Shown here in pieces: positions 1 to 8,070 of a DNA stretch of 35,025 bases. The notes below the pieces were generated by a model. That model had not been told where the DNA came from and made no database searches. It saw only the letters and a list, made by a program, of their open reading frames with translations. Positions within the stretch are counted from its first letter, which is position 1; each line of letters starts with the position of its first letter. Source of the stretch: Cyclobacteriaceae bacterium (lineage in GTDB: Bacteria; Bacteroidota; Bacteroidia; Cytophagales; Cyclobacteriaceae); assembly GCA_013140555.1 (NCBI GenBank), contig JABFSO010000051.1:1-35025 (forward strand), given 5' to 3'. Position numbers and translations under genes: made by a program.

Positions 1-387
1 CTTGAATTTGTCACACTTAGTATGATTATCAATAAATTCCGATATAATTTCCCAAGACTCTTCTCGTGATCGATAGCAAATAGCAGGAACAAGCATCGGC
101 TCTGAACCAATGAAATGTTTAATTACGACTGTGTCCTTTAAAGGGGTATTTTTAATTAGCGGCACAAATTTAACATCATAATAAAGGAAAAAACCATGCG
201 GGTGGTCATAGAAAAAAACCAATATTAAATCCCTATTATTCTCGCGTACTACAATTGCTGAATCTCCAGTGGTTTCTTTAGACCAGTAATTTTGATCATA
301 GTTATAGATTATCTTTTTTATGAAATCTTCATCTGGATCCTCTACCTCGTCTCCTAGCGGAGATCTATAAGTGCACCTAGTCTTCAT
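1..387 (-). CDS. Putative immunity protein (Imm1-like appearance), truncated by the left window edge
   Basis: Manual minus-strand translation from ATG at 387..385, open for 129 codons to the edge: MKTRCTYRSPLGDEVEDPDEDFIKKIIYNYDQNYWSKETTGDSAIVVRENNRDLILVFFYDHPHGFFLYYDV...EPMLVPAICYRSREESWEIISEFIDNHTKCDKFK. Begins 2 nt after the stop of a deaminase-like remnant. Not in the ORF track because it has no stop inside the window. Confidence 0.6.
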   Translation of the reverse strand, partial: MKTRCTYRSPLGDEVEDPDEDFIKKIIYNYDQNYWSKETTGDSAIVVRENNRDLILVFFYDHPHGFFLYYDVKFVPLIKNTPLKDTVVIKHFIGSEPMLVPAICYRSREESWEIISEFIDNHTKCDKFK

Positions 388-389
388 AA

Positions 390-566
390 CTACTGTTTTG
401 CCTTTAAAACTTTAGATTTCAACAATAGACCACTACTGGTCTTCCATTGGATAATTTTGACTTCCTGAACTTTCATAGCTTTTAAGACATATTCCATTTG
501 CCCGACACACATGTTACAAGTTACCCTATCTACAAATACAATTACTTTATAGTGTTGTGATCGAAA
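390..566 (-). pseudogene. C-terminal remnant of a deaminase-type toxin domain
   Basis: Minus-strand reading frame FRSQHYKVIVFVDRVTCNMCVGQMEYVLKAMKVQEVKIIQWKTSSGLLLKSKVLKAKQ*, stop at 392..390. In-frame TAA at 569..567 blocks upstream extension. The TCNMC (CxxC) followed by a helix and strand resembles the C-terminal half of nucleic-acid deaminase toxins; the HxE half is not visible. Confidence 0.5.
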
Positions 567-689
567 TTATCTAAAAAGATAGGTATATAGATTGAATAAT
601 CCGAGGAGTGGGTTGATGGGTCTATTAACTGCTAGAGTAGCTTATGAGAGCAGACTAGACTAACATTAGGTTCGATGTCACTAGTTGCA

Positions 690-790
690 AACTAAGGACA
701 GCAATTTAGACTAACACAAGCTGCCGATAGCTGAAGGGGAAAACTAAGGATAGCAATTGAGGTTGGCACCAACTAAAGATAGCTGAGGGA
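690..790. repeat. Three degenerate copies of AACTAAGGAYAGC in a non-coding stretch
   Basis: aactaaggacagc (690-702), aactaaggatagc (742-754), aactaaagatagc (771-783), with gatagctga-like segments near 726 and 779. Confidence 0.4.
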
Positions 791-826
791 TTTAATCCGA
801 AATAATTACTACATTAGTGTATCAAA

Positions 827-1132
827 ATGATTAATGATATCCAATTCAAATTTAGAGAACGCTTACAAAGCAATTCCTCGATTCCGTATAAAGAAATTTG
901 TGAAATTATGAGTGCTTTCCAAATTGCTTCAGGACAAAACTTTGCTATCGGTAAAACTAAAGCCTTGCTAGATTTTATCAAACAAGGTAAATCAATCATA
1001 ATTGAAAATTTCGATTATACAGACAAGAACAAAGAAGTATCGTCTATAAAAGAATTGGTCAATATCTTTAAAGACATTGACCAATTTGTTGATCTATCGA
1101 ATGATAAAGATTTTAAAGAATATTTTGCTTAA
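827..1132 (+). CDS. Hypothetical protein (101 aa)
   Basis: Intact ORF with ordinary amino-acid composition in a region with no competing minus-strand gene. Confidence 0.45.
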   Translation: MINDIQFKFRERLQSNSSIPYKEICEIMSAFQIASGQNFAIGKTKALLDFIKQGKSIIIENFDYTDKNKEVSSIKELVNIFKDIDQFVDLSNDKDFKEYFA

Positions 1133-1209
1133 TGAACTATTGTGGATTTTTCATAAGTAATCCAATAATTAGCAGGTAAAAATATTTAATTAACATTCCT
1201 TAATAATCC

Positions 1210-1593
1210 TTACGGATAATTGGTTGGATTTTTTTGATTATACTTCTCTATATAGTCTCGCCACTCCCGCATCAACTCGTATACTTCAGCGGTAGGTATT
1301 ACTGCATCCACCTTACCACCTTCAAAAATATTCTTTACTTTAGCATTTTCCTTATCGCACTCTATCATATACATTTCATAACCAAAACCGTCATAATTTT
1401 TCAACTTGCCGCTTAATACTTCTTCTAATTTTGATACTATTTCTTTGACGTAATCGGGATTGAATGAAAGGTTATTGATCTCATCGTAAAAAAACCATCC
1501 ATATTGGATGGGATTTTCAATATCGACAATCGGTCTTTCTTTTTCTATTCCATTTGGGGTTGAATATTTGTGAATATTAAATTTATACTTCAT
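1210..1593 (-). CDS. Small hypothetical protein, candidate cognate immunity protein for the upstream EndoU-tipped toxin
   Basis: 127-aa acidic, soluble-looking ORF with no signal peptide, 7 nt downstream of the toxin stop and on the same strand. Confidence 0.65.
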   Translation of the reverse strand: MKYKFNIHKYSTPNGIEKERPIVDIENPIQYGWFFYDEINNLSFNPDYVKEIVSKLEEVLSGKLKNYDGFGYEMYMIECDKENAKVKNIFEGGKVDAVIPTAEVYELMREWRDYIEKYNQKNPTNYP

Positions 1594-1600
1594 TGAGATT

Positions 1601-4600
1601 TTAATTTTTTGCTGGAAAATAAGAACCTATAGCTCCGTCTGACATATAATAAAAATGTATTTCTACTTTTCCATCGCTTGATAATCCAAAATATTCATTA
1701 CTACCGGGCTTTGTAGGATCATATTTTCCATTATTATTTGCAATTGCATACTCTACTTCATCTAATATTTTAGCCTCATTCCAAGCATCTGGGAAGAATG
1801 TAGATTTACCCGCATTATTTGTCTTAACTAATTCAGTACCATTTTGCAATTTGATTACTGGGTTAGCTTCATACACTCCATTACCGCTTGCATCCATTAC
1901 CTTGTTTCTAAATTCAAATGTTGCTGTTCGGTTGTTGGCTATGTAGTCATCTAATGCAATTTTACTATGACATCCGTTAAAACCTGTGTTGCTAGCATTG
2001 ATATCTATTCTTAAAACATGAGATTTTTTAGCTATTACTTTATTTGTAATGTCAGTGACTTCAATCCAATTGGCGTGTTTGATACCAAGCCAATTTTTAA
2101 TGTTCTGGAATTCTGCTTCAGAAACATTCTTCGGCTTATATCCCTTCGTAGCTAAATAATTTAGCTCCTGAGCGTAAGCGCCTTTTAAATTCCCTGCTGC
2201 ATCAACTATATCTGCTTTGGTAGGAATTGTGGCAAGATAAATGTCATCTCCTCTCTCAATTGCCTTCTCAAGCCAAGGTTTGTTGTAAGCGCTCCACCAA
2301 GAAGATGCATCATAATAGTAATCAGGTTTATTAAGAATATTTATGCCTCCCTTTGTTTCGCCAAGTCCCACATTTTTAAACGAACCAAATTCATTAAGTA
2401 GATTTGCAATGTCAGGCCTAAATCTCCCAAGTATTGTGGTTACCTTACTTGTACTGAGCGAAACGGTTCTTCCGGAAATAGTTAATTGCCTTGAAACAAC
2501 TCCCGAAAGCACTTTTAACTTATCAGAATTGGTCAATAATAAATCTGATAATTTGGTTTTAAACACATCATCACTAACATTTAATACAGATGACTTGAAT
2601 GCTCCAAAGTCATCATTGAAAACAGCAAAAGCATTATAGTTGCCGTTAGTGTTTCCCAATAATATTCTACCATCATCCAAGTCAAATTTAACATAGTAGC
2701 CATCGGTTAAAACCGCATCATACAAAGATGTACCCGTTTCATTTGCAAAAGATTTTGCATTTGATAAAACATTAGTATTGGGGTTGGCCCAAATTAAATT
2801 TGTTTCGTCAAGGTTCTTCCATGAAATATTTTCAGAAGATGCCTTACCTATTAATTTATTTAGTGAGCCAGATATAATACCATTATTACTTGCGACAACT
2901 TTACTGCTTTCGATATAATTCGCTTGGTCGTCTAAAAGCTCTACAAATTCTTCTTGCTGAGAAAGTTTTTGTTTAGTCGCATCATCCAAGTTATCCCAAC
3001 CACCTCCAGGCCTTTTAAGATCGGCAAGGTATTTTTTAAATGTTTGGATCTGAACCGATAAAAATAAGCGTAAACTTTGTTTGTTTTGAATAGCTGTATT
3101 AACGTAATCGGGGATATTTTTTATTACATTCTTTACTCCTTTGGCTGCATTTTTTAATCCCACGACTGCCATCACTACATTGAAGGCGTTTACGGTCTTA
3201 GCATAGTTTGAATTGGGGTCGATGCTTCCCGTGTTGATAGCAATATTACTTCCAGCTGCCACTATTTCAGTAATTGCCCAGATTCTCCTTGCCCAAGTAA
3301 CCTTTGTTGCAAGAGCGACACCACCACTTGTTGCGATTGTGATGGCATCAAAGGTGATCATAACACCTTTTTCTACTGCGTCATTAAATTCCTTTTGTGT
3401 TTTGTATTGCAAAAAAATAGCAGGTACTACGCAAAGGTTTTCTCCTATCGGTTCAATTCCATTTATCACAGATTCAACTAAAGGGAGTTCCTGCTTAGTC
3501 AATATTATAATAGGGTCAAGAGGACTTAATTGGACCGGATCAAAGTCATCGTCTTTTACCCAAGATGGGACTGAAATGCTTCCATTTGGGGAGGTCGTAG
3601 AGACTAAGTATTTGACATACCTTTTTATTTCGACTCTAGCTCCATTTAGATCACCTTCAAATTTGGCTTCTCCAAGCGCTGGCATTAAAATATCAATGAT
3701 TGGTCCATTGCTTGGCGCAGAGAACTTGAAAGGAGCCAATGAAACAACCTGCCCAATAAGATCTGTGTTTGTAAAAGGCTTTATTCTTTCTATCCAGATT
3801 TCAGGCTTGAGTTTGTAAATAGCACAAAGACCACTAATGAAAGACGTGAAATTATCACCATCCCAAGGATTAATAGATTTGTCTTGAATTTTGGAAATTA
3901 GGTTCAATAACAACTTGTTATCTGCTTTCTCAAGTAATGCGATAAAATCTTTGTAATTAGAAGAATTGATTGCTGACATCAATCGCAAGATTGTTATCTC
4001 CCTTTTCTCCCATATCGACTCACTCGAATTTCCCAACTGTTCAATCCCTTTACTCAAATTTTCCCAGGTCAACCTTCTAAGGGCTGCTAAACAGACACCT
4101 CCGTCATATACCAAACCGGTTAATTCATCATTAGTGAAACTTTGTCTGGCAAAAAGCTTTTCTAATTTTTCAGAATCTGATTCAATTTTTAAAATTGAGC
4201 ATTGATTTGAATTTTTATCCTTTGAAATCAAGGACAATAGAGAGTTTATCATTGTACATGAGGCATCTGGTTTGAATAAGCTTAATGTCTCCCAGTTTGG
4301 CTTTTGCTCATTGATTTTTAATTTAATGGTCTCTTTTATTGAAGTGGGATCCGAAGGTTTTACCCAAGCAGTTAAATTGCATATACTATAAGTACATTGA
4401 TCGTTTAGGATCGCAATCATTGCATTCCCAGAACTCGAGACTTCAACAGAATAGGGCATCTCTTTACTTGATGCATCTCGATAAACTACTTTTCCAGCTT
4501 CTATAAAAGCGTTGTAAGAAGCTAAAAGGGTTTTGCTCTCATCATCCGTATATTCACGGTATCCTGTTCTCAAATAGGGTCTATCTTTGTCTAGTGTTCC

Positions 4601-7429
4601 GACCAGTTTCCTACCTGGAACTCCAAATACAACTCTTGTAATAATGTTACCAACCAAATCAATGCCATCGTTAATTCTATTTTCCGAATCCTTATCATCC
4701 TCAAACAATCCCATCACAATCTCCGGATAGCGCATCCTGTCCCATTGGTATTTGTATAATGCAGTGCCAGACAATGTATAATCCATCAGGTTGTTGGTAC
4801 TTCCTTGAGGCTTCATTGTATATTTCTCATCCGCAAATGGGTGCTGCAGCGTAAATGCGCCATGGCCCAACTCATGCGCTATCGTGCGGACTATCGCTTC
4901 CTCGCTGCCATTTTTATCAACGAAAATAAATCCGCACTCTTTGCTGCGTGGCATGAAGCCCGCCAACGTGCTTCTCTTGGGGTTCTTTACTAAAAACAAA
5001 TAGTAGGTATTAGGCTGTAGGTTTGCCTTGTAGGCATTCACTACTTTGCGCATGTCGGGGCTGTAGTTACTCAGCAGTCCACTGCCGCCATCGTCAAACG
5101 GATCGATACCCGGCACATCGAAATTGGAAGCAAAGGTGATGTTCCACTTTACTACTGCCTGTCCATAAATTTTATTGAGTTGTGTGCGCAGTACATCTTC
5201 GCTGTAAGGATACTTGTTTCCATTTACCGGAACGATCACCAAGTCTTTAACAATTTGATCGTAGGTAATCACACTCAGTTTACCTAGGACTTGAGTCTTG
5301 GTCACTGGTGAATTGTCATTGGTCACTGGGGCTTGCGCATCGTAGAGAGCGATGAGTTCGCTTTCCACACCGTCTCCGGCACCTAAAATGCTAATAGTAG
5401 ATTGGTCATTGGTCATTGAGGTGGAGCCACCATTGACTAGTGACCATTGACTATTGACCATTGCCCCATTAAGTTCAAAGCGTATCTTTGATTTATCGAT
5501 GCCAGTCCCTTCAAGCTGCGCAATGACATTGTCGGCCTGCCCTGTGGCAACAGACTTCCACGAGAGGTATTGGTCTTCTACTTTTGTGTAGGTAGACGCA
5601 ATCGGATCATACCGTTTTGCATCAAAGCCAAACTTCTGATCTTGTGCTTCTGCAAACTTTAATTTGAGGTTGTACTCGCGCTTAGCAGCTGCTGTTGCAA
5701 TAGCGGCTGTGGTGGTGTGTACTTTTCCTTTACTGTCAATAATATATCCTTTGCCACTGCTATCTACCACCGAAGCAGTAGTACCCGCAGGTACTTCCGT
5801 GCGCTTACCGCTTCCATCTACAATCACCACGCTACCATTGCTGCCTGGCGTAACCGTAGCTGTGCCCGGCACGGTGATTAGTGTGCTGGTGACGGCTGCG
5901 TTTTCATCAAACTGTTGGGGAAGATTCCTCTCAATGCTATCGAGTTTTTGATCGATCTTGTTCAACGTCTCGCTCAAATCATCCATCAGAGCCATCACGC
6001 CTGCTGGGATCACTTCTACTCCGGCTCCGGTCACGTTCATGTAACCGTTCACCATCCGCATTTCATTGTTGACGTTGATGTTGGTGAACTCGGCTTTTAC
6101 TTTTGCCTGATTGAAATACGAAACTTCAATCACGCCCTCACCCGAGAAGGTGCCGTTGCTGCCTGACACTTTACTGAGCACCACATCAAAATCTCCTGCC
6201 TTAATGACATCGCCTATTTTCAAGCTATTGATTAACTGCGAGGGGTCCAGATTAAATGGAGTAAGTGGAACACCACATGAATATTGAATGCCCGGATTAT
6301 CTTTGGTGGTCACATTTGTCACTAGCGAATAGTCACTCGTGAAGGTGCCACAACCGGCATTGACTTGAAATTCGTAGCGTGTGTTTGGCTGAAGTGAGTT
6401 GACGGTCACATTTGGCGTAAGTGATTGATTCGTGTACCAGTTACCCGTATTTGCAAATCGATAGCGCAGCGCATAAGTCGTTTGATTCGATGCTCCATCC
6501 CAACTCACATTAAAGCGCGTAGTTCCCACATCGCTAACCGAAATATTTTTTGGAGGTAAACAGGCATCGCCATATACAAATGTGTAGACCTGACTGTAGC
6601 CATTGTTTTTGAAAAGACTTAGTTCGTCCGCACCCGCATACGCATGTGCACGCAGCTGAAACGCATAGCGCCTGCCCGGCTCCAGCGGTGTTTCGGCAGG
6701 GCCATAGATGATTGTCGTTTCACTGGTCGTAGTTTGAAAAATAACCGGTGACGTTAATATCGCATCATTCGGGTTGCGTGTGGACGGCCAAACTTCCACT
6801 AACTTAAAATCATACTCCGCATTGAATGCGCTGTTGGGGGTGCCCCGATGGCGAGGTGTCCACTGGAAGATAACTTGTTGTGGATCTTGAATGCGAATCT
6901 TCTCATTGTCGGCCGGCACGTTTACAATAGGAGGATCATTTAAAATCAACCAAGCTACTGCGCATCCGGTATTCGAAATTTTAACACCGCGATTGTATTC
7001 GATTACTTCAAAACAAAATTGATAAAGGCCTTCCGGCAAAGCACCGCGTTGTTCGATCTCGCGTTGCGTGATGCCGGTGAAATTTAAATTGCGCGGATCG
7101 AAGTAAGCCGCCAGATCAGAGCTGATCAATTGCAATGGTACACCACCCAACAACGTAACAGGCGGTGGCATGAACTCCGGCTTCGTCTCAATTTTTATTC
7201 CATTGCCCTCGATGCGTAAGCGAAAGCGAACGTTCAGTTCAGGACGGGTAGCATCAATCAGGAAAGCCGTTACCCGTAATCGCTCCGAACCCGGTGCCGC
7301 ATAATCCGACAGGTACAATGAATACGGAGGCGTCAACTGCACCGTGGATTGGACGGGGAAGACTTGGCCCTCACTCATTAATGAGGCCACCGTCAATAAA
7401 AAAAGTAATATGGTTTTAATTCGTGTCAA
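1601..7429 (-). CDS. Polymorphic toxin: signal peptide, TANFOR-like/Fn3 N-terminus, HELGH metallopeptidase motif, hydrophobic segment, C-terminal bacterial EndoU-like nuclease
   Basis: N-term LLFLLTVASLMSEGQ signal. GITQREIEQRGALPEGLYQFCFEVIEY..GCAVAWLILNDPPIVNVPADNEKI resembles the TANFOR domain. Fn3 near CLPPKNISVSDVGTTRFNVSW. TIAHELGHGAFTLQHPF motif. C-term GVYEANPVIKLQNGTE..KSTFFPDAWNEAKILDEVEYAIANN..YFGLSSDGKVEIHFYYMSDGAIGSYFPAKN matches my recollection of the EndoU_bacteria pattern. Start codon in the track is TTG. Confidence 0.8.
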   Translation of the reverse strand: MTRIKTILLFLLTVASLMSEGQVFPVQSTVQLTPPYSLYLSDYAAPGSERLRVTAFLIDATRPELNVRFRLRIEGNGIKIETKPEFMPPPVTLLGGVPLQLISSDLAAYFDPRNLNFTGITQREIEQRGALPEGLYQFCFEVIEYNRGVKISNTGCAVAWLILNDPPIVNVPADNEKIRIQDPQQVIFQWTPRHRGTPNSAFNAEYDFKLVEVWPSTRNPNDAILTSPVIFQTTTSETTIIYGPAETPLEPGRRYAFQLRAHAYAGADELSLFKNNGYSQVYTFVYGDACLPPKNISVSDVGTTRFNVSWDGASNQTTYALRYRFANTGNWYTNQSLTPNVTVNSLQPNTRYEFQVNAGCGTFTSDYSLVTNVTTKDNPGIQYSCGVPLTPFNLDPSQLINSLKIGDVIKAGDFDVVLSKVSGSNGTFSGEGVIEVSYFNQAKVKAEFTNINVNNEMRMVNGYMNVTGAGVEVIPAGVMALMDDLSETLNKIDQKLDSIERNLPQQFDENAAVTSTLITVPGTATVTPGSNGSVVIVDGSGKRTEVPAGTTASVVDSSGKGYIIDSKGKVHTTTAAIATAAAKREYNLKLKFAEAQDQKFGFDAKRYDPIASTYTKVEDQYLSWKSVATGQADNVIAQLEGTGIDKSKIRFELNGAMVNSQWSLVNGGSTSMTNDQSTISILGAGDGVESELIALYDAQAPVTNDNSPVTKTQVLGKLSVITYDQIVKDLVIVPVNGNKYPYSEDVLRTQLNKIYGQAVVKWNITFASNFDVPGIDPFDDGGSGLLSNYSPDMRKVVNAYKANLQPNTYYLFLVKNPKRSTLAGFMPRSKECGFIFVDKNGSEEAIVRTIAHELGHGAFTLQHPFADEKYTMKPQGSTNNLMDYTLSGTALYKYQWDRMRYPEIVMGLFEDDKDSENRINDGIDLVGNIITRVVFGVPGRKLVGTLDKDRPYLRTGYREYTDDESKTLLASYNAFIEAGKVVYRDASSKEMPYSVEVSSSGNAMIAILNDQCTYSICNLTAWVKPSDPTSIKETIKLKINEQKPNWETLSLFKPDASCTMINSLLSLISKDKNSNQCSILKIESDSEKLEKLFARQSFTNDELTGLVYDGGVCLAALRRLTWENLSKGIEQLGNSSESIWEKREITILRLMSAINSSNYKDFIALLEKADNKLLLNLISKIQDKSINPWDGDNFTSFISGLCAIYKLKPEIWIERIKPFTNTDLIGQVVSLAPFKFSAPSNGPIIDILMPALGEAKFEGDLNGARVEIKRYVKYLVSTTSPNGSISVPSWVKDDDFDPVQLSPLDPIIILTKQELPLVESVINGIEPIGENLCVVPAIFLQYKTQKEFNDAVEKGVMITFDAITIATSGGVALATKVTWARRIWAITEIVAAGSNIAINTGSIDPNSNYAKTVNAFNVVMAVVGLKNAAKGVKNVIKNIPDYVNTAIQNKQSLRLFLSVQIQTFKKYLADLKRPGGGWDNLDDATKQKLSQQEEFVELLDDQANYIESSKVVASNNGIISGSLNKLIGKASSENISWKNLDETNLIWANPNTNVLSNAKSFANETGTSLYDAVLTDGYYVKFDLDDGRILLGNTNGNYNAFAVFNDDFGAFKSSVLNVSDDVFKTKLSDLLLTNSDKLKVLSGVVSRQLTISGRTVSLSTSKVTTILGRFRPDIANLLNEFGSFKNVGLGETKGGINILNKPDYYYDASSWWSAYNKPWLEKAIERGDDIYLATIPTKADIVDAAGNLKGAYAQELNYLATKGYKPKNVSEAEFQNIKNWLGIKHANWIEVTDITNKVIAKKSHVLRIDINASNTGFNGCHSKIALDDYIANNRTATFEFRNKVMDASGNGVYEANPVIKLQNGTELVKTNNAGKSTFFPDAWNEAKILDEVEYAIANNNGKYDPTKPGSNEYFGLSSDGKVEIHFYYMSDGAIGSYFPAKN
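5283..5331. repeat. Intragenic heptamer-type repeats
   Basis: cctaggacttgagtcttggtcactggtgaattgtcattggtcactgggg: GGACTTG-type plus TTGGTCA-type units, in frame inside the toxin CDS. Confidence 0.6.
5401..5466. repeat. Intragenic inverted TTGGTCA/TGACCAA heptamer arrays around a GGTGG-AG-CCACC palindrome
   Basis: attggtcattggtcattgaggtggagccaccattgactagtgaccattgactattgaccattgc; the right half is the opposite orientation of the left half. Confidence 0.7.
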
Positions 7430-7553
7430 TGGTCAGTGGTCAATAGTCAATAGTCATTGGTCATTAAGTCATTAGTCATTAAGTCGATAGTCATTGGTCA
7501 TTAAGTCAATAGTTAGTAGATGGTCTTACTAATGAATATTGACAAATGACTAT
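7426..7553. repeat. Heptanucleotide array (TCATTGG / TCATTAG / TCAATAG), with opposite-orientation remnants at its right end
   Basis: tcaatgg tcagtgg tcaatag tcaatag tcattgg tcattaag tcattag tcattaag tcgatag tcattgg tcattaag tcaatag: period 7 with occasional 8; then actaatgaatattgacaaatgacta. Confidence 0.85.
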
Positions 7554-7967
7554 CTATATATCATTTAAGCCATAGGGTTCTATTGGTTCATTTATTTCTT
7601 TTGAGTCTGGTTTCGGGCCGATCGTTTTTATATAGTTGTTTAGCATTTTTACTAAAATAGTCAATGAAGCAGAATACTCGGAAAATCTTTGCTCACTTAT
7701 TAGGTTCCGGTTTTTAGCCTTCGTCAACCAAGTCTTTGTTTCGTACAGAGAACCACGAGAATAATAGGCAAAATTCTTTTCTTCCTTAAAATGATATCTG
7801 CCATAACCTTCACTCAAATTTGCCGCAATAGAATCTACTGCTCGTATCAATTGCTTTCCTACCGTGTCCTTTTCTAAATAATTCCAACCGGTTACATCCT
7901 GCCACACTTTCTCTCCTATTTCCATTGCCTGATTGTAAATCTTCAAATCATTCAAGTTTTTGCTCAT
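7554..7967 (-). CDS. Four-helix-bundle protein (23S rRNA intervening-sequence protein / S23 family)
   Basis: LKIYNQAMEIGEKVWQ...GKQLIRAVDSIAANLSEGYGRYHFKEEKNFAYYSRGSLYETKTWLTKAKNRNLIS is the hallmark pattern of this family. Confidence 0.9.
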   Translation of the reverse strand: MSKNLNDLKIYNQAMEIGEKVWQDVTGWNYLEKDTVGKQLIRAVDSIAANLSEGYGRYHFKEEKNFAYYSRGSLYETKTWLTKAKNRNLISEQRFSEYSASLTILVKMLNNYIKTIGPKPDSKEINEPIEPYGLNDI

Positions 7968-7993
7968 ATCCTCACCGCTTACCTGTACTAAAC

Positions 7994-8066
7994 ATTGGTC
8001 ATAGGTATTGATTACAAATGACTAATGACTACTGTCTATTGACCAATGACTAATGACCATTGACCA
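7994..8066. repeat. Heptanucleotide array, inverted relative to the 7426 array
   Basis: aaatgactaatgactactgtctattgaccaatgactaatgaccattgacca; one forward unit (attggtcatagg) at the left end. Confidence 0.8.
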
Positions 8067-8070
8067 GCAA

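Noticed and set aside
3213-3818. 201-aa plus-strand ORF antisense to the toxin
   Set aside because: Long but composition is that of an antisense shadow; the toxin frame is continuous and has clear domains.
7426-8066. CRISPR array
   Set aside because: Units are contiguous degenerate heptamers without spacers, and no cas-like genes are seen.
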